Below are positions 11,801 through 24,250 of a DNA stretch of 64,000 bases, piece by piece (the first letter of the stretch is position 1; each line of letters begins with the position of its first letter). Both the position numbers and the translations under genes were made by a program. The notes below the pieces were generated by a model. The model was not told where the DNA came from and did no database searches. It was given only the letters and a program-made list of their open reading frames with translations. Origin of the DNA: Nicotiana tabacum (lineage: Eukaryota; Streptophyta; Magnoliopsida; Solanales; Solanaceae); assembly GCF_000715075.1 (NCBI RefSeq), contig NC_134097.1, forward strand, positions 127,284,997 through 127,348,996. Direction: 5' to 3'.

Positions 11801-13233
11801 GGTCATGATGGTAGTCCTCGGGTGTTATGAGAAAAAGGGGAGTTATTATGGACCTTTGAATGGTTATTAGACTAGTTCAGTGTTATCAGAATCAGCTTGA
11901 GGTCTGTGGATGGATCTAAATGTGAATATGGGCTCTATATCAGGCCAGATGCGTTCATTTTAGCAATGCGCTCCTTTGGACAAGTAGTCGGGGTACTATT
12001 TCATCGTCAGCTATTTCATGTAATGATATATTACGCTCGTATGAGTTGTGAGATGGCTTGGTGATTTTTTTTATGTGTTGAAGTTCCACGTAAAGATGAT
12101 GTTATATGAGTAGGATGGCTCTCGAGATTCAGATCGTATATCGCACCTCAGTTGTGCTTGAGTTTTGTAGCCTATGACACTATATGTCTCCCCAGGGATG
12201 GTATTATGCACTTAGTGTGCTTATGATCGATATTCGGTATTTTGTTGTGATAAGCAATTTAGCTCAGTGTGTATCTCCTTATCTAAATTTTATGGGTGGA
12301 TCGGGTGGCATGCTGCCATAGGTATGTTGTTTGGATCGGGTTGCGCGCTGCAACAGTGTGATGTTGAGTACCGATTCCGATATATGTTTTTATGTGTTTT
12401 ATTTCCTATCTTTCTGAGGAAAACACATATTAGCTGTGTGCCCGCATCGCATGTATGATTCGCGAGCGGGGTGTTTGTTTAATTATGTTGACTGCGTTGC
12501 ATGTATGATTCACGAGCAGAGTAATCAGATTTCCTTTTTAGAGTTCGTTTTCCTTTTGTATTGCATTCGAGTTGTTAGCCCATTGGCGCATTGTGGCATC
12601 ATATGAGACTTTTGGTCACATCTGGGTGGCTTATTGCCTAAGCAGTTCGTACTAGGTGAGACGAGATCATTGGATTTAGGATCAATGCAATATGATTATA
12701 TGAAGTATATTAAGGAGCTAAGACCATTATTTGGTTCAGAATGAGGTGATGGTTCTTGTCAAGAGTATAGACCTAATGATTTGTTGATTCAACAGTTGGT
12801 TATGAATTTCTACACATCTCTTCCGTCGCGGTGGTATTGTAAGAGTTAGAGCAAGAGCTATGTATGTCATGAGGTGCAATGGGAGCATCAGATTTGTGGA
12901 ATTTCGATTAATTTGACCAGAGAATATTATTGTGGTCCTGTGAGTAAAGTGGTGCAAGTTGTGAATTCAGCTAAGGTATGCAGTCATGTTTTGGTACTGT
13001 GTGTAGTTATTGATATGGTGAGCGTATGTTAGAACAGGACTAACAGAGAATTCCGGATGATGAAATTGAGCTCTTAGGCTTATTTGCTTAAGTGAAAAAG
13101 GATATCTTCAGGTTGATCGGGCTAAGGTGCCCAGCTAAGTTGTGGTAGCACGGGTAGGTGCTCGAGGTGTTAAACAGTGATTTCGGACAACCCTAACACA
13201 GTTCTTAGCACGTTCGAAGACGAACGTATGTTT

Positions 13234-13246
13234 AAGTGGGAGAGAA
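13234..13246 (+). other. Polypurine tract of element E
   Basis: AAGTGGGAGAGAA lies immediately before the 3' LTR start TGTAACGACTC at 13247. Such tracts prime plus-strand DNA synthesis. Confidence 0.85.
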
Positions 13247-16200
13247 TGTAACGACTCGACCGGTCGTTTTGAGCTCTAGCGTGTTGTTTAGAAGTTTGAG
13301 GCCATGAACAACATCACTTCAGATATACTGACTTGTACGCATCGCCGGAATTGAATTTTGGGAAGTTCGAAGTTGATTTGGAAAGAGAATTCTCATTTCG
13401 GAAGCTTTAAGTTGAAAGAATTGACTAAGATTGGATTTTAGAGTAAACGACCTCGGAATCGTGATCTAAAGATTCCAGTAGATTCGTATGATGATTTCGG
13501 ACTTGGGCGTATGCCCGGATTGGGTTTTGGATGACCCGGGAGCGTTTTGGCGCCTATTGTGGAAGTTAGCATTTTGGAAGAGATTTCATAAGTTTGGGTG
13601 GAAGTGCATTTCAGTGTTATCAATGTCCGTTTGGGATTCCGAGTCTGGGAATAGCTCCGTATGGTGATTCTGGTATTGGAAGCGCGATCGGAAGTGAATT
13701 CGAAGGTCCGTGGGTCGTTTTGGAGTCATTTGGCTAAAGATAGAAATTTGAAGGTTTTTGAGAAGTTTGACCGGAAGTGGACTTTTTGTTATCAGGGTCA
13801 GAATCCAATTCCGGAAGTTGGAGTAGGTCCGTAATGTCAAATATGACTTGTGTGCAAAATTTGAGGTCAATCGGACGTGATTTGATAGGTTTCACCATCG
13901 AATGTAGAAGTTTGAATTTCTAAAGTTCATTAAGCTTGGATTGGAGGTCGATTCATGATTTTAGCGTTATTTGATATGATTTGAGGCCTCTAACAAGTTT
14001 GTAATGTGTTTTGGGACTGGTTGGTGTGATTGGACTGGGTCCCAAGGGCCTCGGGTGAATTTCGGGTGGTTAACGGAATGGATTGGGGTTGGAAAGAAAA
14101 GCTGAAGCAACTGATATTTGGTATAACCACACCTGTGAAGTTTTGGCCGCAGGTGCGGAGCCGCAGAAGCGGCCAAAAGGACACAGATGCGATGGTGAAG
14201 GGTGAAGGTTGGGACCGCAGATACGGTCAGGTCACCACAGAAGCGGGACCGCACCTACGGAAGAAGGAGCGCAGAAGCAAAAATGGGCTGGGAGCCCCGG
14301 ACCGCAGAAGCGGCAATAAGTCCGCACCTGCGGGACCGCAAAAGCGGTCAAGAGACCGCAGGTGCGAAAGTGCTGGAGGCATTAAGTATTTTTAAAATCG
14401 GGGGTTGGTCATTTTTCCCCCATTTTCATTTTGGTGTGGACGATTTTGGAGAGCTTCAAGTGGGTGCTTTCATCATCAACGACAAGTTTTGGCGCATTAT
14501 GCATCGATTCGAGTCTTCGGAAGAACTTGGAATGTCGGTTATGGATCTTCGGAGTGAGGTGAGTCTCCTTTCTAACCTTGTAAGAGGGAATTGTCCCCAT
14601 AGGTGAAATAATTGGTTATGTGCTCCTATTTGTGGGGGCTACGTACGCACGAGGTGACGAGAGTCCGTGCGTAGCTACTATTATGCTATTGTCCGGGTAG
14701 TCTAGTGTAACGACCCGACCGGTCGCTTTGAGTTCTAGCGCACCGTTCAACCGTTTGAGGCCATGAGTAGCTTCACTTCAGGTATTATAACTTGTACGCA
14801 TCGTCGGAATTGAATTTCGGGAAGTTCGGAGTTGATTTGGAAAGAGAATTCTCATTTCAGAAGCTTTAAGTTTGAAGAATTGACTAAGATTGGATTTTTG
14901 AGTAAACGACCTCAGAATTGGGATTCGAAGGTTCCAAAAGGTTCGTATGATAATTTCAAACTTGGGCGTATGTCTGGACCGGGTTTTGGAAGACCCGAGA
15001 ATGTTTCGGCACCTATTGTGGAAGTTAGCATTTTGGAAGAGTCTCATAAGTTTGGGTTGAAGTGCATTTAAGTGTTATCAATGTCCGTTTGGGATTCCGA
15101 GTCTGGGAATAGCTCCGTATGGTAATTCTGGTATTTGTAGCACGATCGGAAGTGAATTCGGAGGTCCGTGGGTCATTTTGGGGTCATTTGGCTAAAGATA
15201 GAAATTTGAAGGTTTTTGAGAAGTTTGATCGGAAGTGGACTTTTTGATATCGGGGTCGGAATCCAATTCTGGAAGTTGGAGTAGGTCCGTAATGTCAAAT
15301 ATGACTTGTCTGCAAAATTTGAGGTCAATCGGACATGATTTGATAGGTTTCATCATCAAATGTAGAAGTTTGAATTTCTAAAGTTCATTAAGCTTGGATT
15401 GGAGGTCGATTCATAATTTTAGCATTGTTTGATATGATTTGAGGCCTCGAGCAAGTCCGTAATGTGTTTTGGGACTGGTTGGTATGATTGGTTGGAGTCT
15501 CGGGAGCCTCGGGTGGATTCCGGGTGGTTAACGGATCGAAAATGGAATTTTGGAAAGGGTTGAAGTTGCTGGTGTAACTGCACCTGCAAGACTAGGGTCG
15601 CACGTGCGGAGCCGTAGAAGCGGCCTTCGTGCCGCAGAAACGGAAATGGATGGCTAGGCTGGGACCGCAGATACGGTCGTTTTACTGCAGATACGGGACC
15701 ACATCTGCGGAGGAGAAGACACAGAAGCGGAATGGACTGGGAGCCCTGGACCGCAGAAGCGGCGTTTGGTTTGCACCTGCGAGACTGCAGGTGCGGAAAG
15801 TGCTGGAGGCAGTGGGTTGTTTTAAAGTCGAGATTTGACCATTTTCTTTTATCTTTCTCTTGGCTTGGGCGATTCTTAGAGGGTTTCAAGAGGGGGTTTT
15901 CATCATCAACGACAATGTAAGCTATCCCCACCTATCTTGAGTTAAATACATTGATTATGTACGGATTTGAGCATGAAAATGTTAGCAATTTGGGGTTTTG
16001 GTGGAAACACCTAGAAATGATATTTTTGGATTTTGGCCGCGATTTTGGGTAGGAAATTGAGAGTAAATTATATATTTGAGTTCGCGATTTTGTGGGTAAA
16101 CTTATTCTTCGAAAAATTTCGAAATCCGGGCACGTGGGCCCGAGGGCGTATTGGTCAACTTTTCGATCGGGGTTAGTAATTGTTATAAATTGGATCATTA

Positions 16201-18612
16201 GGGGTAATTGAGCATAAATTAATGGATTTGTATTATTATTGGCTAGCTTTGGATCTTTGTAGATTGATTCGAGTCTTCGAAAGGACGAGGAACGCCGATT
16301 ATGGATCTTCGGAGCGAGGTGAGTCTCCTTTCTAACCTTGTAAGAAGGAATTATCCCCATAGGTGAAATAATTGGTTATGTGCTCCTATTTGTGGGGGCT
16401 ACATATGCACAAAGTGACGAGAGTCCGTGCGTAGCTACTATCATATGAAAGTCCGAGTAGTCTAGGATCCAAAAGCATGCTATACTTGGAATATTTGTAA
16501 ACTTATTGACAGATGAATTGCTTAAATCCTAGCGAATTGGTAAATGAATTTCTAAAAGGATTAAACTTCATTTTTATAAAATTGTTAAAAGAGAATTGAC
16601 TTTTCTTTGGATAATTATTCCCTGTTGACTTTTTGATTGACTGTCTGTATGTGTTTAATTTCGTAACGGGCCGAACGCCTCGGTAGATTAAATAGATGTA
16701 TCTATGGTTCGCGCCATTCGACCCTCTGGCAGTGCACAGTTTAAATATTGTTGGATCGGGCCGTACGTCCTCGACATGATTTGCGCATGCTTGTATTGCT
16801 TGCCTTGAGATTTATTGATATTGATATTTGCTCTCCCCGACTTGAGATAATTGTTAACTAATGGATTTTGAATATAGAGACTTTGAATAAAAAGGAACTT
16901 TTACCTGTTTCGTGACTTATTTGAATTTACTGTTGTTCTTAATAAATTCTGATTCATCGCATTAATAATATTACTATTGGACCACTAGCAAGTGTCGAAG
17001 TCGACCTCTCGTCTCTACTTCTTCGAGATTAGACGTGATACTCGCTGGGTACACGTTGTTTTCGTACTCATAGTACACTTGCAGTGCATTTTTGTTGCAC
17101 AGGTTTATGTGGGGCTAGTGGCTCAGTGGCATGGTTAGTACGGAGACTTAGGTGAGCTGCATTTTCGAGACGCTCCGCAGTCGGCAGAGTCTCCTTCAGA
17201 GTATTGTATTGTATTTTCATTTATGTCCATTTGTATTCCGGACAGTCACTGTATTTTATTTCATTCACTGGTAGATGCTCATGCACTTGTGACACCGGGT
17301 TCTGGAATGATCACGGAATTTTTCAGTGGTTAAATTTTGTAAAGACATCATCATTTATTCAGTGGAGTTTTATTATTTATTATTTATTTGTTTAAAGGAA
17401 ATGATTTCAAAATAAATAAAATGAGAAATTGCTAGTAAATTGTTGTTGGCTTACCTGACAGTGGTGTCCGGCACCATCACAACCCTTATTGGATTTTGGG
17501 TCGTGACATTTAGGACCCAAAAACATGCTGTACTTAGATATATTTGTAATCCTATTGACGGTTTGATGCTTAAATCACATCGGATTAGTAAGTGAATTTC
17601 TAAAAGATTGAGCTTCATCTTCTTGAATTGTAAAAAAGAGAATTGGATTTTCCTTGGATAGTTGTTCCCTGATGAAGTCTTGATTAACTGTTTGAATATG
17701 GGATTCTATGTGTACCTGCGTCGCATGTATGATTCGCGAGCAGGGTGTTTGTTTATTTTATGTTGACTGCGTCGCATGGATGATTCGTGAGCGGGGTAAT
17801 AGATGCTCTATGGTTCGAGCCGTTCGACCCTCGGCAGTGCACATTTTATATTTATGTTGGATCGGGCCGTACGACCTCGACATGATTTGTGCATGCTTGT
17901 ATTGCTTGCCTGAAGATTTATTGATATTGATATTTGCTCTCCCCGACTTGAGATAATTGTTAATTAATAGATTATGAATCCGGAGACTTTTAATATAAAA
18001 AGGAACTTTTACCTGTTCGTGGCTTATTTGAAATTACTGTCGTTCTTAATAAATCCATGACTACTCGCATTAAAAATATATTACTATTGGACCACTAGTA
18101 AATGTCGAAGTTGACTTCTCGTCTCTACTTCTTCGAGATTAGACGGGATACTCATTGGGTACACGTTGTTTTCGTACTCATACTACACTTGCTGTGCATT
18201 TTTGTTGCACAGGTTTATGTGTGGCTAGTGGCATAGCGGCATGGTTGATACGGAGACTCAAGTGAGTTGCATTTATCGAGACGACCGTAGCGAGCAGAGT
18301 CTCCTTCAGAGTATTGTACTGTATTTTCATTTCTGTCCACTTGTATTTCAGATAGTTACTGTATTTTATTTCATTCCTAGTAAATGCTCATGCACCCGTA
18401 ACACCGGGTTCTGAGATTATTATGGGGTATCTTGTATTAACGTCTTAACATTTTTATTTGATTTGAAACGATTATCTTCTACTGGTAAAATTGAAGGGAA
18501 ATTATAGTTTTCAAAATTATTAAAACGAGAATTTAATTAAGTATCTTGGTTGGCTTGCCTGACAGCGGTGTCTGGTACCATCACGACCCTTAGTGGATTT
18601 TGGGTCGTGACA
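13247..18612 (+). repeat. 3' LTR of element E, split by a solo LTR
   Basis: The two parts are 13247-14705 and 17514-18612 and together align to the 5' LTR. The break falls within the GTAGTCTAGGACCCA stretch seen intact at about 7707-7721. The 3' LTR lacks the DNA polymerase fragment found in the 5' LTR and keeps the canonical TG start. A palindrome island is at about 14145-14370. Confidence 0.9.
14706..17508 (+). mobile_element. Solo LTR inside the 3' LTR of element E
   Basis: A 2.8-kb LTR runs from TGTAACGACCCGACC to GGGTCGTGACA, flanked by tctag (14701-14705) and tttag (17509-17513), a 5-bp duplication with one mismatch. There is no PBS, PPT or second LTR, so it is what LTR-LTR recombination leaves. 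It belongs to a family close to E, with the same CCGCAGAAGCGG-type island (about 15590-15800), but keeps about 330 bp (15916-16250) that both LTRs of E lack. GTAAG at 15917 and GTGAG at about 16319 match the paired donor-like sites of the other LTRs. Confidence 0.9.
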
Positions 18613-18617
18613 TTTAC

Positions 18618-20636
18618 GCCCTTCAAAACTAGATTATTCTTTCATATAAATGACTCTATATTGGATAAATATTTAAAATACAATACCTTACCTAATATTT
18701 AGGATTTTGAAATCAATTCAAGTTTTACTAACAATTTTGCAATGGGACGTGATTTAAAAGTTGAGGTTGCAAAGGAAACTTTATGATGAATGAAAACTTT
18801 GCGATGGTAAAGGAGACTTTCTGAGGAATGAGTCTCAATTTAAATAGGAACCGACTGTATATTATAAATTAACCAATTTGTGCTTCTTGGATTTATAGAG
18901 AAAGTAATATATCCGAGTTTACTTATAGCGCATATAAAACAACTTGCGACATGAATATAACTTATGAATATAGCTTATAGATACGTTGAAGAAAAGCTGA
19001 ATTTGCAAACCATTAGATCATGAATCAAATTTAAACTATAGACTTTACTCATATCATCAAGATTATTGCACACGTGGTAAAAGATTTTTATTATTTCTTA
19101 TTAAATTTTTTAAACTACTGCTTGTAGATTGTTTCTTCATTAGACCTTTTTTAAATTATTTTGTTCTTTGTAGGAACTACTTGAAGATTCGAGGAAGAAG
19201 TGAAAGATGTAATACTCAATGGAGTAAAACAAAAAAAAAATGTCCCTATACCTCTCTAATTATTTATGACAATTTCTGTGAATTTCTGTTCTAATACTTC
19301 CATGCATGTTTTCTGAAGATTTTGTACTTCTAATTTAACCTTCTTTTTTTTTTTATTTAATTGAAATTGTTATCCAATAGACCTTTGGCTAGACCTAGAC
19401 TAAATTTTTTTGACGAAAAAATTTAATATATTTAAACATAGACTAAATTGGTTACTCAAGGCTTTATCAAAAGAGTGGGAAAGTGAAGGTAAATTTTATG
19501 TGCATCATTTCTATGTTTCTATAGAATTAAGAAATTTAGATTGTAAGTACTAATGTTAATTTGTTACTCTCTGTTTTGTGTAAAGATATTTGGTTGGCGT
19601 TGATATTGTTACATTAGTATGAATTGTACTTAACATTAGAAGATAAAAACTCTTCGTATGGAATTGATTAATAATTTGAAATCAAACTTTTGACGTTTTT
19701 TTTGTGTGATGAGAAAAGACATCTGATTGCTCTCTATGTACCTCTAATATCATCTTTGTTTCGTTTCCCCAATTTTTATATAACATTCTATCTTGCCTAA
19801 CAATTTTACTTTATTTTTTATAGTTTGTACTCTCCATGTATTAGATTCCTAACTTCGAATTTTTGTTTCAAGGCATAATTCTAACACTGCAATTTTAAGT
19901 TTGTTATCTCTTTGTTAAAAGCTCACAAGCATGCTTGAGAAGATATCATGGTATGGAATTGAAAATATATTTTTTCTTGTCTTTGGTCTAGAATATAGCA
20001 AGAGGCAAAGCTGACAGTCAGAGATTTGCAATACTTGAAAACTTTGAGGGAAAATAAACCTTTATGTTGTCTTTTGAATGAATACACCTTATGTGAAAGA
20101 TGTAGAAGTTTTATGAGATTGATCAGCTAATATGGTATATCGGTATTCGGGTGTCTATGATTTATTATAAGCTGTTAGTCTATTATTATCAAGAGTAATT
20201 GTGTGCATACTCTAAATATGAAACTGGCGAATTGCACCATGTATAAACTATTGAAGGCTATTTCAAAAGTATTCATTTTAAATTATATTAGCTTGACTTT
20301 GGGTAGAGATTATAAAAATAACTTGGACATTGGACAAATTTAAACAGACAAATTTCATAGTGCAAGATAAATAAAACTCAAGTATCATCTTGCAAACTTA
20401 GCTAGATTAATTATCTCTATTGGTTCAGATAAAATTCAATCATTTTGAAATCAAGTATATGTTAATGTAATAATGTTGATTTTCAGCACTTAAAAAATTG
20501 TTATATTTTCTGTCATGTCAATTGCTTTAATGTGACTCTTTCTTCTTTTATATAATTTAATTAAAGTTTAATTTAATGTTTTACTTAAAGTTTAATTTAA
20601 TGTTCTTTCACTATATATATAATTGACGGAAAATTC
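18618..20636 (+). mobile_element. Body of the split Helitron
   Basis: AT-rich sequence between the end of E and the Helitron 3' hairpin. I see no Rep, helicase or captured gene exon that can be supported; a few poly-T runs and a TTTAATTTAATGTT duplication near 20570-20605 are the only structure. Confidence 0.6.
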
Positions 20637-20664
20637 ACGTGCAACGCACGTATATAGAAACTAG
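20637..20664 (+). other. Helitron 3' terminus: hairpin plus CTAG
   Basis: The stem is ACGTGC / GCACGT with loop AAC, followed by TATAGAAA and CTAG. In plant Helitrons this stem-loop acts as the transposition terminator. Confidence 0.8.
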
Positions 20665-21538
20665 TATTATTATAAAAGCATAAATACAATGTCATTTTAT
20701 AAAAATAACCTTATAATATTAAGCATAATAACTTATAACAAAAGAAAATAACCAGAATTTTAAATATTAACCTTATAATCTTATTAGTTTTAGGACATAA
20801 TACTACACGTTAGGAATCCTATATGATTATCTTTAGGAATCCTATTAGCATAACTACTTTGGGACTGTCTAATTCATATAAAATTGAACAAGTAAATATC
20901 TTTAGTCATATAATCCTATTACTTCCTATTACTAATTTAATTTGAATACGTATTATAATGTCCTATTACTAATTTACTTTCAGTATTTATTATATTGTCC
21001 AAATCCATTGGAAAAAAAATGAGAGCCTACATTATCATAAAAACATAAATACAATATTAATATGTCAAAATAGCCCTAAAATATTAAACGGAAAAACTCA
21101 TAGGGAAAGGACATAACTGCAATAGCCTATTTTTTGGACTACAATACCTTCTATTCTAATTTTTAATATTTAAGTTTTTAAAATTAATAAAATTTTATCT
21201 ATTAAATTCTTATTAAAAATATGTAGGAAGGTTTAATAAAATAAATTTCATAAAAATTCTCTGTATTAGCATTACATTACCACTCCATAATGACCAATAC
21301 GAAGAAAAATTAAAAGTAATATAAATCAATTGCATACAGAGTTGAAATTGAGGGAAAAAATACCCCCACGATAATATAATTTTATATTATATTAGAATTA
21401 TTTTCCTACCCAAATAATTTTTTTATCAATTTTTCATGTAATATTGAAAAATACCAATTATTAAACAACAACTAAAAAAATAATTAAGACTATAAATGTG
21501 TAATAAAGAGAAAAAAATGGTTGGTAAGAATCAATACC
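20665..21538 (+). repeat. Two further Helitron-like 5'-end segments
   Basis: The block TTATTATAAAAGCATAAATA begins right after the Helitron CTAG+T, and a third version, ATTATCATAAAAACATAAAT, starts near 21031. Both continue with an AAAATA-CC-TATAATATTAA-like stretch that matches the split Helitron (6090-6160). No matching hairpin-CTRR 3' ends are visible here. The rest is AT-rich with no coding frame. The last five bases (atacc, 21534-21538) are the target duplication of element B. Confidence 0.55.
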
Positions 21539-22689
21539 TGTCACGACCCAATTCCATTATAGGTCATGATGATGCCCAACACCCTTGTCGGGCAAGCCAA
21601 CACGGATGTATTAATAGGTTCTCATTTTCACTTTACTAAAACAAGTACAGAAATGTAACGACCCGACCGGTCGTTTTGAACTTTTGCACTTTGATCGCCA
21701 GTTCCCGGGCATGACTTGCCCCGTGTAATGTATTATGACTGATGTAGATCGTTGGTTTTGGTTTTCAGGAAAAATCAGAATGAATTTGAAGGAACAGTCT
21801 CAGTTGAAAGCTTTGAATTTGAAAGGTTTGACTAAGAGTTGACTTATTTGTATATGAGCTCGGATCGAAAATTTTATGATTTGGATAGCTTCGTTGGGTG
21901 ATTTATGACTCAGGAGCGCGATCGGAATGCATTTTGGAAGTCCGTGGAAGGATTTGGCTTGAATTGGCAAAGTTAATATTTTGGCGAATTCCGGTTGATA
22001 GATGAGATTTTGATCCGAGGGTCGGAATGGAATTCCGAGAGTTGCTGTAGCTTCGTTATGTCATTTGTGATGTGTGTGCAAAATTTCAGGTCATTTGGAC
22101 GTCGTTTGGTCGGCTTTTTGATCGAATTCGGATTTCGGAAGTTTTGGAATTCTTAGGCTTGAATCCGAGGGTGCTTTGATGTTTTGATGTTGTTTTGAGC
22201 GTTCCAAAGGTTGGAACAAGTTTGAATTATGTTATGGGGTGTGTTGGCATGTTTGGTCGGGGTCCCATGAGGCTCAGATATGTTTTGAAAGAGTTTTTGG
22301 AAGATTTTGCCGTGTTGAGCATAAGCATGTAATGATCCAAAGGTCCATTTTTAGTTCTAGAGATTGAAATTTGATTTCGAAACTTCCAAAATTTTGATAA
22401 TGAATTATAGGACTGATCTGAAAAGTTTGGTCTAATTTCATCAAGTCGCGATTGGGTTTTTGATATGAAATATGAGTTAATTGTTTAACGAGTGAAATGG
22501 GTATTGAACTGAGCAAATGAGCTCCGAATTGAGTTTCGACTAAAGGGCTATGTTTGTATTATTATTTGTGACTCATAGGAACAAGAATCATCGAATTCCG
22601 AGTTCGTATGATGGAGTTAGAGCCTTTTTAGTGAAAAGAAAAGCTTATGCAATTTTCTGGGCAGTTTCTGCATTTTTCGCACGTGTGAA

Positions 22690-22856
22690 CAGTAATCACA
22701 CCTGCATGAACAATATTCGTGTACAGTATGATGTACAATAAATATGAACAGTATTCGTGTACAGTACCCGTGTACAGTACATATGAACAGTACTCCGTGA
22801 ATAATGTAATGAACAGTACCACGTGAACAATACCCAAACGCGTGAACAGTGCCCCC
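22690..22856. repeat. GAACAGTA / TGTACAGTAC island in solo LTR F
   Basis: About ten copies of a short motif (GTGAACAGTA, TGTACAGTAC, CATGAACAATA and similar) in 170 bp, several of them palindromic around GTAC. It takes the position held by GC-rich palindrome islands in the other LTRs, but is AT-richer. Confidence 0.75.
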
Positions 22857-23450
22857 GACATTTTCTGGGCAGATTCTTAAGTTTTTTTTTTTGGCAATCC
22901 GCTAGACAAGCGCCTAGGGCTAGGTTTTTATTAATAACAAAAAAAAAATACAACAATTAGGAAAAGTACAAATAAGGGGGACAATAGCACCGGAATTGTT
23001 ACCCATATGCCTTGGCTATATAATCACTCCTCTGCGCCTCACATTGCTTTATGGCAGCCTCATGTAGAAGATTCACGGTGTAGCTGCCTGCAAAGTCTCA
23101 CGAGGGCATATAATCTCATAGCCGTGTGGATAATTTCCAAAGGCATAGGACCAAGGCAACACAAACCGAGCTAAACTTTACCATACTATTCCTATTGAGG
23201 CGTTGAAAAAGCCTCATCTTCTAGCAAGCATGTAAAAAATATGAACTTGAAAGTACCAAGTACTCTATGATCGCCATAGAGTTTATAACACACTCTATGA
23301 CGCTATTACAAGTGATGATGCTTTGAAAATGATAAACTAAAACAATGTAGAAATTAGTATCTTGCCCGTTATTTATCAAACTTGTGAGTTCTTCAATTTG
23401 AACTTCCTTAAAATCCTCTTGAACTCTCTTCAAATAATCTTCAAAGTTCT

Positions 23451-24248
23451 TCATTTCTTGTCGGATCTTTTGGCAGCCCCTTTTTTCTTTGCAGCTCTCA
23501 TTGGGAGTTGCCTGAGTGTTATTTCTTGAGTCACCTTATTTTTTTCACTGTTCTTATGAGCAAAATCTCCAGTTCTAGCCGCCTCTTCCGGATAAGATTC
23601 AATAAATTCTTCCTCTTTTGTTTCTTCGGAGATGGAAACGCGTAAGTTGGCCTCAAGTTTTTGATTTGCTTCATCTTGTATAACCATCCACAATGGTTCA
23701 TGCCTCTTCAATGTCTTTGCACTACATGGTTCATGTCTGTTTGTCACTGAAAATTTCAGCTTCAGTCCAGATGTTTTTGAGCATGATGAGAATGCACTTT
23801 TGTGTGGTTTTGGTCTGCACAAGGCATTCATCAACTTTCTGTCCTCCAACGAAATAGCATGTATATCAGTTACCATTATTACAGCTCCAGTCGGGTTTGC
23901 ATTGGACTGCTACTGCCCAATCGTGTTTGCATTGGACTGCTTCTGCCCAGTTGTGTTTGCATTGGCCTGCTGCTGCCCAGGATTAGTATTAACATCAGCT
24001 GCAGTTGTTGATGTTGTAAGGACAAAAACAGGAGCATTGTAGTTAAGCTTGCTTTTGATAAGCGAAGTCGATGCATTCTGTTTTCTTGGCATAGGTGGTG
24101 AGCCAACTGAGAGTAAGTCTTCATCGGCACTCTCTTGAATATCATCAACAGTAGAAGCATCATCTTCGCCAGCTGAGTATGCACATCTGTGAGGTTTTGG
24201 ATTGTCCAAAACATCCAATAGTGCCCGATCATGGTTTGAAATCTCCAA
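23451..24248 (-). pseudogene. ORF1-like protein, C-terminal part with internal repeats
   Basis: The frame from 24248 runs to 23910, meets one TAG (a CAG-to-TAG change inside a repeat) and then continues in the same frame to 23451. Around that stop are three tandem units of about 30 bp that encode GQxQxNANT-type repeats (23885-23985). The motif RPKPHKSA near 23810 resembles NPKPHRCA near 24185, so part of the protein looks duplicated. It ends in a basic tail (AKKKGAAKRSDKK). Function unknown. Confidence 0.5.
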
Positions 24249-24250
24249 GT

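Larger units (their letters stand above)
8821..13246 (+). mobile_element. Non-coding interior of element E
   Basis: The first 130 bp (PBS, GTCTCATGAGTCATGAGC, AGACGTCTGT) match the leader of the gag-bearing elements A, B and D. The last 45 bp (TTCGAAGACGAACGTATGTTTAAG then the PPT) match the 3' end of B. Between them all frames are closed by frequent stops, and no gag, protease, RT or integrase motif is seen. Two stretches resemble LTR motifs rather than internal sequence: GGATCGGGTTGCGCGCTGCA (about 12330) and the CGCATCGCATGTATGATTCG block (12443-12523). Apart from these I see nothing in this 4.4 kb. Confidence 0.7.
6167..18612 (+). mobile_element. LTR retrotransposon E with non-coding interior (LARD-like)
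   Basis: It has two LTRs (6167-8820; 13247-14705 plus 17514-18612), a PBS, a polypurine tract and a 5-bp target duplication tttat (6162-6166) / tttac (18613-18617) with one mismatch. The LTR start is TATAACGATCC, a G-to-A change from the TGTAACGAC of its 3' LTR. The leader after the PBS and the last bases before the PPT resemble those of coding chromoviruses in this window, but the 4.4 kb between has no recognisable gag or pol. I infer a large retrotransposon derivative mobilised in trans by an autonomous chromovirus. Confidence 0.85.
6080..20664 (+). mobile_element. Non-autonomous Helitron split by LTR element E
   Basis: The 5' end TCTATTCAATATTATTATAA starts at 6080 after a host A. The 3' end is CTAG (20661-20664) followed by a host T, and a perfect hairpin ACGTGC-AAC-GCACGT (20637-20651) lies 9 bp before CTAG. 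This is the classic plant Helitron layout (TC start, stem-loop, CTRR end, A/T insertion, no target duplication). LTR element E (6167-18612) sits 87 bp inside the 5' end. Without it the Helitron is about 2.1 kb. I see no Rep or helicase in the remaining sequence, so it would have depended on an autonomous relative. Confidence 0.75.

Noticed and set aside
15916..16250. Intron present in the solo LTR and precisely lost in the LTRs of E
   Set aside because: The solo LTR has GTAAG at the start and TTTGTAG near the end, but E keeps bases matching the last 17 bp of the putative intron. The missing piece is therefore a deletion and not an exact splice product.
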